Below are positions 1 to 6,157 of a stretch of 9,663 bases of DNA, one piece after another; the stretch's first letter is position 1, and each line of letters starts with the position of its first letter. A program made the position numbers and the translations under genes. The notes under the pieces were generated by a model. It saw only the letters and a list, made by a program, of their open reading frames with translations, searched no databases and was not told where the DNA came from. Source of the stretch: Aquirhabdus sp. (GTDB lineage: Bacteria; Pseudomonadota; Gammaproteobacteria; Pseudomonadales; Moraxellaceae); the NCBI GenBank assembly GCA_030152425.1, contig JASLJP010000038.1, positions 1 through 9,663 of the forward strand. The letters are read 5' to 3'.

Positions 1-895
1 CTTGATGGGCGAGGATACGTTGCACGCTGATACAGACCTGACCGGATTGGATAAAGCCGCCTCTGATCAGACGATCCATGGCGGCGTCAATATCGGTATC
101 CGGCTCGACGATCACGGCGGCATTGCCACCCAGCTCTAGGACGACTTTTTTACGTCCTGCCCGTGCCTTCATATCCCAGCCCACTTGGTCTGAGCCGGTA
201 AAGCTCAGCAGTTTAAAGCGGTCGTCGGTCACGAACAGATCAGCCCCCTCGCGGTGGCACGGCAATATCGAGAACGCGCCGATGGGCAGATCCGTCTCGG
301 CCAATACCTCGGCCATGATCAAGGCGCTGACGGGGGTCAGGCTGGCAGGTTTCAGTACAAAGGGGCAGCCTGCGGCGATGGCGGGGGCGATCTTATGCGC
401 GGTGAGATTGAGCGGAAAATTAAACGGGCTGATCAACGAGACGGCACCGACCGGCACGCGCTGGGTCATGCCGCGATAGTTGCCTGCGGTCGCGGTGACA
501 TCGAGCGGCATCACCGAACCTTTATCGAGTTGGGTCACTGCATCGGCGGCGAGCTGGAAGGTACTGATCAGCCGTAAAACTTCGGCTTTGGCCGAGGTCA
601 GGGATTTGCCGCCTTCGACGATCAGCACTTCGGTCAACTCGTCGCTACGCTCGGTAAAACGGCGCACACAGTGCAGCAGGATGGCTTGTTTCTGGTAGGA
701 CTTAAGCTGTGCCATCGGTTTCTCGGCAGCGACTGCGGCGGCAATGGCTTGCTCGATGATCGCGGGGTCTGCGAGGGCAACTTGGGTCACGGTCTTTAGG
801 CTAAATTTATCCGTGACGTCGAGCCACTCGCCGGATGTCACGGGACGGTTGGCGAGGTAGAGTGGATATTGTTTATCAAAGGTAAAAGTAGACAT
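1..895 (-). CDS. NAD(P)-dependent aldehyde dehydrogenase, 3' part cut by window edge
   Basis: Oxidises an aldehyde to a carboxylic acid with NAD(P)+; the actual substrate cannot be read from the sequence. Translating the minus strand from the ATG at 895-893 gives 298 residues with no stop, and the gene runs off the left edge. Superfamily hallmarks appear in order: SPFNFPLN with the catalytic Asn159; the nucleotide-binding FVLKPAS with Lys182; the Rossmann-loop FTGSDQVG near 232-239; LELGGN with the general-base Glu254; and SGQVC with the nucleophile Cys288. The Glu-to-Cys spacing of 34 is canonical. About 180 C-terminal residues are missing, judged by the usual family length near 480. This ATG is the only plausible near start because an in-frame stop lies four codons upstream, but no clear Shine-Dalgarno precedes it. 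It follows the transporter gene on the same strand, separated by a terminator, so it is probably its own transcription unit. It resembles the lactaldehyde / non-phosphorylating glyceraldehyde-3-phosphate dehydrogenase type, but the subfamily is uncertain. Confidence 0.93.
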   Translation of the reverse strand, partial: MSTFTFDKQYPLYLANRPVTSGEWLDVTDKFSLKTVTQVALADPAIIEQAIAAAVAAEKPMAQLKSYQKQAILLHCVRRFTERSDELTEVLIVEGGKSLTSAKAEVLRLISTFQLAADAVTQLDKGSVMPLDVTATAGNYRGMTQRVPVGAVSLISPFNFPLNLTAHKIAPAIAAGCPFVLKPASLTPVSALIMAEVLAETDLPIGAFSILPCHREGADLFVTDDRFKLLSFTGSDQVGWDMKARAGRKKVVLELGGNAAVIVEPDTDIDAAMDRLIRGGFIQSGQVCISVQRILAHQ

Positions 896-990
896 AGCCG
901 CGTTTTATCTAAAATAAGTCGCTTTATCCTAGCCGATAACGTCAGGCTTTGTTAGCGCATAGCGTATGGATTTTTTCGATATCTCGTCAC

Positions 991-1016
991 AAAAAAAGGG
1001 AGCCTATGCGGCTCCC
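991..1016 (-). terminator. Rho-independent terminator of the Spinster-like MFS gene
   Basis: On the minus strand a perfect 7-bp stem, GGGAGCC / GGCTCCC (998-1004 with 1010-1016), encloses a 5-nt loop and is followed directly by seven T residues (997-991). It begins 18 bp after the transporter stop codon and separates that gene from the downstream aldehyde dehydrogenase. Confidence 0.9.
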
Positions 1017-1033
1017 GAATCATCCTGCGCAGA

Positions 1034-2275
1034 TCAAAGCGCGTCTTTTGCCAGTACGCGCTCAGGTAGCGTACGCCATGTATAGAGCCAGATCAGCGCA
1101 CCGATGCCCATCGCGATGGGCACCAACTGGATCGCCGCTTGAAGGCCGATGATATCGGATGCCAATCCCACGATGGTCGGGCTGATGGCGTCACCGAGTA
1201 GATGGATCGACAAGATGGTGAAGGCAAAGGCACGCACGCGCAGGGCGCTTGGCACGCAGTTGGTCAGCATGGCATTGACCGGACCGTTATAGAACCATAA
1301 GAAGAACTGCGCCAAGAACAGCATGGTCACTGCAGCCATCGCATCCTTCAAGGTTAGGGCAAAAATGCCGAAAATCGTGGCCAACAGCATCGACCAGCCC
1401 GACAGAGCCATATAGGATTGCCGCGTGAATTTCTTCAGACGATCCGCCAAGAATCCGCCGGTAATCGTACCCAGCAACCCCCCGACCACGGCAGACAGGC
1501 CGACATAATGACCCGACATCTCGATCGACATACCGCGATTACGCTGCAGGAAAGTCGGGAACCAATCGGCCAGTGCGCCAGAGGCAAACGTCACGACCGT
1601 ATAGCCTGCGACTACCAGCATATATTCCCGGTTGCGCAGCAGCAGTCCTATTGCCTCTGGCCACTTTGGCGGAGTGACACCCGCGTCAGTGTCATAGCGC
1701 CCCCGACCTGGATCACGAATCCACAGCGCCAAAAGCGCCATCAAAATACCCGGTAAACCACAGATGAGGAAAGCCGCACGCCAGCCATAGGTCTGCCCCA
1801 GCATCCCACCCAAGATAAAGCCCAACGCCGAACCGACCGGAATTGCGACATAAAAAATGGTCAGGATGCGATTGCGACGCTCGGGGCGATAAAAATCCGA
1901 CAGCAGGGCTGGTGCCAAAGTCGCATAGGCGGCCTCTCCCACTCCCACCAACGCCCGCGCCAGCATGAAGGTCCAAAAGCCCGTTGCAAACGCCGCAAGC
2001 GCTGTTGCGAACGACCAAAGCGCGACACCGGCTGCGATCAAGACTTTGCGCGGATAACGATCTGCCAAAGCACCAAACATCATGCTTGAGATCATATAGA
2101 CGATGACAAAACCGGTAATCGGCAAACTGGTCTCAAAGTCGGTGAGCCCCAGATCATGCTTGAATAAATCCTTGACCACGCTGGGCACATATCGGTCCAA
2201 ATAGTTCAGCAGATTCATCATCGTCAGTACGAAGATGGCGTAACTTGCGCCGCGTGTGGTGCTATTCGACAGCAT
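1034..2275 (-). CDS. MFS transporter, Spinster (Spns)-like
   Basis: Inner-membrane major facilitator of 413 residues with about 12 hydrophobic segments. The sequence shows an N-terminal NYLDRY (24-29), MFS motif A as GALADRYPRK (68-77), and motif B around RALVGVGEAAY (107-117). A second-half block runs GPVNAMLTNCVPSALR (331-346) and then HLLGDAISP (358-366), the conserved pattern of the Spinster family. Family knowledge: eukaryotic Spns proteins export sphingosine-1-phosphate or lysophospholipids, and bacterial homologues exist; the substrate here is unknown. The frame is open for 40 more codons upstream, but the ATG at 2275 is preceded by AAGGAA with a 5-nt spacer and matches where the first membrane helix should begin, while the longer N-terminus is low-complexity and Cys/Pro-rich. 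It is transcribed divergently from the OlsB-like acyltransferase and ends in its own terminator. An aromatic-acid or sugar-phosphate MFS is a less likely alternative. Confidence 0.9.
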   Translation of the reverse strand: MLSNSTTRGASYAIFVLTMMNLLNYLDRYVPSVVKDLFKHDLGLTDFETSLPITGFVIVYMISSMMFGALADRYPRKVLIAAGVALWSFATALAAFATGFWTFMLARALVGVGEAAYATLAPALLSDFYRPERRNRILTIFYVAIPVGSALGFILGGMLGQTYGWRAAFLICGLPGILMALLALWIRDPGRGRYDTDAGVTPPKWPEAIGLLLRNREYMLVVAGYTVVTFASGALADWFPTFLQRNRGMSIEMSGHYVGLSAVVGGLLGTITGGFLADRLKKFTRQSYMALSGWSMLLATIFGIFALTLKDAMAAVTMLFLAQFFLWFYNGPVNAMLTNCVPSALRVRAFAFTILSIHLLGDAISPTIVGLASDIIGLQAAIQLVPIAMGIGALIWLYTWRTLPERVLAKDAL

Positions 2276-2280
2276 CGCGA

Positions 2281-2286
2281 TTCCTT
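2281..2286 (-). promoter_or_regulatory. Ribosome binding site deciding the MFS start
   Basis: AAGGAA on the minus strand lies 5 nt before the ATG at 2275-2273. It favours this start over the in-frame start 40 codons upstream. Confidence 0.75.
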
Positions 2287-2397
2287 GTGCATGGCGTGGA
2301 TAGGGGAAGCAGGCTGGATTATTACATGAGCGCCGTGATGAATGCGCTGCCTTGGGCGGTGGATGGCAATTTTTATTTTTGGATAAATTACACACAA

Positions 2398-2426
2398 TTT
2401 AAAGACAGCTGTGCATTATTTATAAA
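2398..2426 (+). promoter_or_regulatory. Candidate sigma70-type promoter of the OlsB-like gene
   Basis: TTTAAA (2398-2403, 4 of 6 to the -35 consensus) and TATAAA (2421-2426, 5 of 6 to the -10 consensus) are separated by exactly 17 nt inside the AT-rich part of the 208-bp divergent gap. Transcription would begin near 2433, giving a leader of about 50 nt. Two possible operator-like elements overlap it: an ACAGCTGT palindrome (2405-2412) and a GACAG/CTGTC inverted repeat (2404-2408 with 2428-2432). The opposite strand has only a weak match for a transporter promoter (TTGTGT at 2397-2392, then an A/T-rich -10 near 2370). These are reading-based predictions only. Confidence 0.5.
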
Positions 2427-2483
2427 ACTGTCACATTTGCTCGCTAAAATAACGCTACATACTAAGAAAGAAGAGATGAGAGC

Positions 2484-3341
2484 ATGAACCAACCCCTAAT
2501 TCGCAACCTGCCATTTCTGCGCTCGATGCCGTTTATACCTAAGAGCATGCCGAAAAAAACCCAAAATCTGCGCTGCGAAATCGCTGATGATGCCAAGACC
2601 ATCGACGAGATTCAACGCTTCCGTGCCAAGGTATTTGGCGAGGCCTACAATATCCATTTTGATGGCGGTATTGATAACGATCAGTTCGATCAATATAGCA
2701 TCCATATCTTGGTTCGCGATGTCAGCAACAACCACATCGTCGCCTGTACCCGCGTGATCACCCCGAAAGCCAAAAAAAATCTTGGTCACTACTATTCTGA
2801 AACCGAGTTCAATCTGGACGAGTTTCTGAAAGGGAAAACCGATGTCTATGAAATCGGCCGTACCTGTGTCGACGAAGGCTATCGTGGCGGTAAAGTGCTG
2901 GCGGTGCTGTGGATGGGGATGGTGCCGTTGATCGTCAACGAGCTCAAAGCCAAGCATCTGATCGGCACGGTCAGCGTCAACCTCGGTGCATCACGTAAAA
3001 AGATTATCGCCACCGAAGGTTACCTGCTGAAGAAAGCCAAGATGCAAAAACTGACTAGTCTGACCCCATTTGATTTGGATAGCTATCTGGACGATGGTGC
3101 ACTGGGCTTCTTGGACAACGGTGAAATCGTCGACAAGAAAGTGCGTAAATATCGCAAAAAAGACGTGCCGTCGCTGATCAAAAAATACCGCCGTGTTGGC
3201 GCGGTGTTCTCTGAACAGGGCTACTATGACGCCGAGTTTAACTGTGTCGACTACTTTATCTCGAACAAGGTCAATAAGAGCCTGATGTTTAAACTCAGTG
3301 TGGTGTGTAAATTCATTGAGTTGAAAAAGAAGAAATCTTGA
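2484..3341 (+). CDS. OlsB-like GNAT N-acyltransferase (putative ornithine N-alpha-acyltransferase)
   Basis: A 285-residue cytoplasmic protein of the Acetyltransf_5 / OlsB-hemolysin group. OlsB moves a 3-hydroxyacyl chain from acyl-ACP to the alpha-amino group of ornithine, making lyso-ornithine lipid. Matching blocks, in order: FRAKVFGEAY (46-55); DNDQFDQYSIHILVRD (64-79); HYYSETEFNLDEF (102-114); the central signature EIGRTCVDEGYRGG (123-136) followed by LWMGM; and the C-terminal core VPSLIKKYRRVGA (228-240) then YYDAEFNCVDYF (247-258), corresponding to the OlsB 'GYLRLGA...DPDFN' end. The start at 2484 follows a purine-rich GAAGAG at 8 nt; Met15 or Met22 are possible shorter starts. The N-terminus is basic and the C-terminus ends in a Lys-rich tail that could touch the membrane. 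No OlsA-type O-acyltransferase follows, since a terminator does. The acceptor may not be ornithine; the family also contains other long-chain N-acyltransferases. Confidence 0.82.
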   Translation: MNQPLIRNLPFLRSMPFIPKSMPKKTQNLRCEIADDAKTIDEIQRFRAKVFGEAYNIHFDGGIDNDQFDQYSIHILVRDVSNNHIVACTRVITPKAKKNLGHYYSETEFNLDEFLKGKTDVYEIGRTCVDEGYRGGKVLAVLWMGMVPLIVNELKAKHLIGTVSVNLGASRKKIIATEGYLLKKAKMQKLTSLTPFDLDSYLDDGALGFLDNGEIVDKKVRKYRKKDVPSLIKKYRRVGAVFSEQGYYDAEFNCVDYFISNKVNKSLMFKLSVVCKFIELKKKKS

Positions 3342-3360
3342 TAAGTAAAACAAAAATCGT

Positions 3361-3394
3361 CCCGCTGACTGCACCTGAGTCAGCGGGATTTTTT
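3361..3394 (+). terminator. Rho-independent terminator after the OlsB-like gene
   Basis: A perfect 10-bp GC-rich stem, CCCGCTGACT / AGTCAGCGGG (3361-3370 with 3378-3387), has a 7-nt loop and is followed by A and six T residues. It begins 19 bp after the stop codon, so the acyltransferase is monocistronic. Confidence 0.95.
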
Positions 3395-3557
3395 ATGCTG
3401 CGGGGGCGATAAAGGCTCTTCGGCATGCTATTTTCTGCCCCACACTATACATATCACCATTTCTCACTATCAATATCGAGAAAAATCGTTTTTCAGATAA
3501 GGCCGAAAATGTTACATTTGCGCATTATTTTTGACTTACGAGCCAAGACACACAGCC

Positions 3558-5393
3558 ATGTACGTCTACACTGAATTTGACCAAGCGATCGTCGACGAAC
3601 GCGTCGCCCAATTCCGCGACCAAACCCAACGTTTTCTATCCGGCACGTTGACCGAAGACGAGTTCCGCCCGCTACGCCTGCAAAACGGTCTCTACGTACA
3701 GCGCTATGCGCCAATGCTGCGTGTCGCAGTCCCCTACGGCACCATGAACAGCAAGCAACTGCGTCAGATCGCATCGATCAGCAAGACGTATGATCGCGGC
3801 TATGCCCATATCTCGACCCGTCAAAATATTCAGTTTAACTGGCCAGCGCTTGAGCGCGTGCCGGATATTCTGGCTGAGCTGGCCAGTGTGCAGATGCACG
3901 CCATCCAGACCAGCGGCAACTGTATCCGTAATACCACGACTGACCAGTTTGCCGGTCGTATCCAAGGTGAAGTGGCAGATCCACGCCCTACTTGCGAAAT
4001 CATTCGTCAATGGTCAACCTTTCACCCTGAGTTTGCCTTCTTACCGCGTAAATTCAAGATTGCCGTCAGTGCGCAGGGCGAAACTGACCGCGCCGCGACC
4101 GCTTTTCACGATATCGGTGTCTATCTGGTCAAAAAAACCACCGTCGAACAGCGCATTAAAGACTATACGGCGCGTGTAGCAGCAGCCAAAGCTGCCTACG
4201 CAGCACGTGATACTGCCGCGAGTGCCGACGAGCAAGAGCTACAGCAAGAAGCCTATGACGACGTGATCAACGCGTTCCTCAATGTCGATCTAGTCGAAAA
4301 AGCATTGGCAGAAGAGCCCTCCGAGTGGGGCTATCAGATCATGGTTGGCGGCGGTCTCGGCCGTACACCGATGATCGGTGCGATCACGCGTGAGTTCCTG
4401 CCGCGTGCGGATTTGCTGGCCTATCTTGAAGCCGCGCTGCGCGTTTATAACCTGCACGGTCGTCGTGACAACAAATACAAAGCCCGTATCAAAATTTTGG
4501 TGCGCGCGCTGACCCCTGCCGTGTTTGCCGCCAAGACCGAAGCCGAGTTTGATGTGATCAAGGCCGAGCTGCGTATCGCGGATGATCTGTATGCCAAGAT
4601 GGAGCGTAGCTTTACCCTACCCGACTATCAAACGCTGCCGGATCTGGACTTTAGCGACATTCTCAAGTCGAATAAGACCTTCGCCAACTGGTACCGGATC
4701 AACACCTATCCAAACAAAACTGCGGGTTATCGCATCGTCAATATTTCACTCAAGCGTGCGGGTATCGCCCCGGGGGATGCTACCTCGGAAGAGCTGGATC
4801 TGATCGCCGATCTGGCCGACCAATACAGCTTTGGCGAACTGCGGACCACGCATGAGCAAAACATCGTGCTGACCGATGTCGAGCAATCTAAACTGGTTGA
4901 ACTGTGGGAAATCCTCAGCAAGCACAACCTCGCGCGCGCGCATATCGGCTTCCTGACCGACATCGTTTGCTGCCCGGGCGGTGACTATTGCTCACTGGCC
5001 AATGCCAAGTCGATTCCAATCAGCGAAGCGATCAGCCGTCGCTATGATGATCTGGACACAGTTTACGATCTGGGTTTGCTGGATCTGAACATCTCCGGTT
5101 GTATGAATGCTTGTGGTCATCACCATGTTGGTCATATCGGGATCTTGGGTGTAGACAAAAAGGGCGACGAGTTCTATCAGATTTCGCTCGGTGGCAACTC
5201 CGGACATGATTCTAGCCTCGGTGACATCCTCGGGCCTTCATTCGGTGCCGACGAAGTAGCCGATGTGGTTGAGGAAATCCTCAACACCTATCTGGACAAC
5301 CGCACCACAGTCAATGATGAGACCGAACGCTTCATTGATACCTATCGCCGTATAGGCCTGACCCCATTTAAGGAGCGCGTCTATGCCAAATAA
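3558..5393 (+). CDS. cysI: Sulfite (nitrite) reductase hemoprotein, CysI type
   Basis: Reduces sulfite to sulfide by six electrons in cysteine biosynthesis, in the cytoplasm, using a siroheme coupled to a [4Fe-4S] cluster. The 611-residue product follows the Pseudomonas/Acinetobacter CysI pattern nearly end to end: RPLRLQNGLYVQRYAPMLR (37-55), STRQNIQFNWPA (86-97), QTSGNCIRNTTTDQFAG (117-133), GRRDNKYKARIKI (301-313), and FGELRTTHEQNIVL (425-438). The cluster ligands are expected at Cys472/Cys478 (CCPGGDYC, CX5C) and Cys515/Cys519 (CMNAC, CX3C). The ATG at 3558 starts MYVYTEFD, where family members begin; a TTG at 3531 in the same frame is less likely, and neither has a strong Shine-Dalgarno. 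There is no flavin or NADPH domain, so electrons probably come from ferredoxin or a separate partner. Oddity: between DIG (185-187) and GGGLGRTP (264-271) there are about 59 more residues than I recall in Pseudomonas CysI, in an Ala/Glu-rich, probably helical stretch (about 193-255). The next gene overlaps it. A nitrite reductase role cannot be excluded. Confidence 0.95.
   Translation: MYVYTEFDQAIVDERVAQFRDQTQRFLSGTLTEDEFRPLRLQNGLYVQRYAPMLRVAVPYGTMNSKQLRQIASISKTYDRGYAHISTRQNIQFNWPALERVPDILAELASVQMHAIQTSGNCIRNTTTDQFAGRIQGEVADPRPTCEIIRQWSTFHPEFAFLPRKFKIAVSAQGETDRAATAFHDIGVYLVKKTTVEQRIKDYTARVAAAKAAYAARDTAASADEQELQQEAYDDVINAFLNVDLVEKALAEEPSEWGYQIMVGGGLGRTPMIGAITREFLPRADLLAYLEAALRVYNLHGRRDNKYKARIKILVRALTPAVFAAKTEAEFDVIKAELRIADDLYAKMERSFTLPDYQTLPDLDFSDILKSNKTFANWYRINTYPNKTAGYRIVNISLKRAGIAPGDATSEELDLIADLADQYSFGELRTTHEQNIVLTDVEQSKLVELWEILSKHNLARAHIGFLTDIVCCPGGDYCSLANAKSIPISEAISRRYDDLDTVYDLGLLDLNISGCMNACGHHHVGHIGILGVDKKGDEFYQISLGGNSGHDSSLGDILGPSFGADEVADVVEEILNTYLDNRTTVNDETERFIDTYRRIGLTPFKERVYAK
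5370..5375 (+). promoter_or_regulatory. Shine-Dalgarno of the DUF934 gene inside the cysI end
   Basis: AAGGAG lies 7 nt before the ATG at 5383, within the last codons of cysI. This supports the start chosen and translational coupling of the two genes. Confidence 0.85.
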
Positions 5394-5886
5394 CAGTACG
5401 TACCCATCGGCCCCTGCCCTCGTCCTGACGACTGCAGGCGACACGATCGCCAATAACTACACACTCATCGCCGAAGACGGCAGCATCCCAGCGGGCGATG
5501 TGCTGGTGACTCTGACGCAATTGGATCGCTTAGGCGAAATCAGCGGTAAAAAAGGCCTGCTGCTCACCGAGAAAGATTCGCCGGAGGGTGTGCAGTTGCC
5601 ACTTGAGCAACTCGATTTGATCGAAATCCGTTTTCCGGGTTTCGCCGATGGTCGCGGCTACTCTTTTGCCACCTTGCTGCGTCGTCGTGGTTTTGCCGGT
5701 GAACTGCGCGCCAGCGGGGATGTGTTTAAAGATGTGCTGTACTACCTGAAACGCGTTGGTTTTAACAGCTTTATCCTAAAAGCGGGCAAGAGCATCGACG
5801 AGGCCAAAGCCGGTCTACAGGACTTTAGCGCTGGCTACCAAGCGTCTACCGCTGAGCCGGTGACACATTACCAAGTTGGACGCTAA
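5383..5886 (+). CDS. DUF934 family protein, sulfite-reductase partner
   Basis: A 167-residue soluble protein without signal peptide or membrane segment. It belongs to DUF934 (PF06073), recognised from the core FPGFADGRGYSFATLLRRRG (84-103), then GELRASGDVFKDVLYYLKRVG (106-126) and FILK (130-133). The family has no established biochemical function, but is known to sit directly after ferredoxin-type cysI in many Proteobacteria and is often named as an oxidoreductase or an accessory protein of sulfite reduction. Here its start overlaps the cysI stop by 11 nt, with a good internal Shine-Dalgarno, so the two are co-transcribed and probably produced in a fixed ratio. The C-terminal third (after about 150) is variable and polar. 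No Cys residue is present, so it is unlikely to bind an iron-sulfur cluster itself. A scaffold or assembly role for CysI is inference. Confidence 0.92.
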   Translation: MPNNSTYPSAPALVLTTAGDTIANNYTLIAEDGSIPAGDVLVTLTQLDRLGEISGKKGLLLTEKDSPEGVQLPLEQLDLIEIRFPGFADGRGYSFATLLRRRGFAGELRASGDVFKDVLYYLKRVGFNSFILKAGKSIDEAKAGLQDFSAGYQASTAEPVTHYQVGR

Positions 5887-5893
5887 TCCAGAC

Positions 5894-5925
5894 CAAAAAA
5901 AACCGCTCATTGAGCGGTTTTTTTT
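5894..5925 (+). terminator. Rho-independent terminator of the cysI-DUF934 operon
   Basis: CCGCTC / GAGCGG (5903-5908 with 5912-5917) form a stem around ATT, flanked by nine A residues upstream and eight T residues downstream that extend the pairing. It starts 8 bp after the DUF934 stop. The A/T symmetry means it could work in both directions, though no minus-strand gene arrives here. Confidence 0.95.
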
Positions 5926-6157
5926 CGCGGCGATCTGGCATGCGCTGTGCTATAGCTTTACTCAACGATGCCAGTGCAGCAGGTCTTGACCGAGAATGCA
6001 CAGCCAGCAGTCACAGCGGTCATAGTATCAGGCGTGATCAGCGCCTAGACTCAAAATAAATCTCCCCGATAGAGATGCCTCGCTGGATCGCGACGAATTA
6101 ACCCCGTAAAATCTGGCACAAAAGTATCGATACGGAAAACGACTTAGGGATATGGAT

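Noticed and set aside
1713..2018. Minus-strand open frame of 101 codons within the transporter gene.
   Set aside because: It is an alternate-frame shadow of a clearly coding MFS sequence, with no family features.
2245..2487. An 80-codon plus-strand open frame that ends in an ATGA overlap with the acyltransferase start, resembling a coupled leader gene.
   Set aside because: It begins inside the N-terminus of the transporter gene on the other strand, contains the promoter candidate of the acyltransferase, and its product has no recognisable features. The overlap looks coincidental.
2496..3374. Long minus-strand open frames opposite the acyltransferase gene.
   Set aside because: The plus strand encodes a recognised family over the same span; the antisense products show no motifs.
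3395..3557. Search for a cysI promoter or CysB-type site in the gap before cysI.
   Set aside because: The stretch is AT-rich with several TATA-like words, but no -35/-10 pair with good spacing or convincing CysB site stood out, so none is annotated.
5935..5974. CTGGCAT / ATGCCAG inverted repeat (7 bp arms, 26 nt apart) after the cysI operon terminator.
   Set aside because: Short arms and a wide loop, no T run, and no relation to a promoter that I could identify; probably chance.
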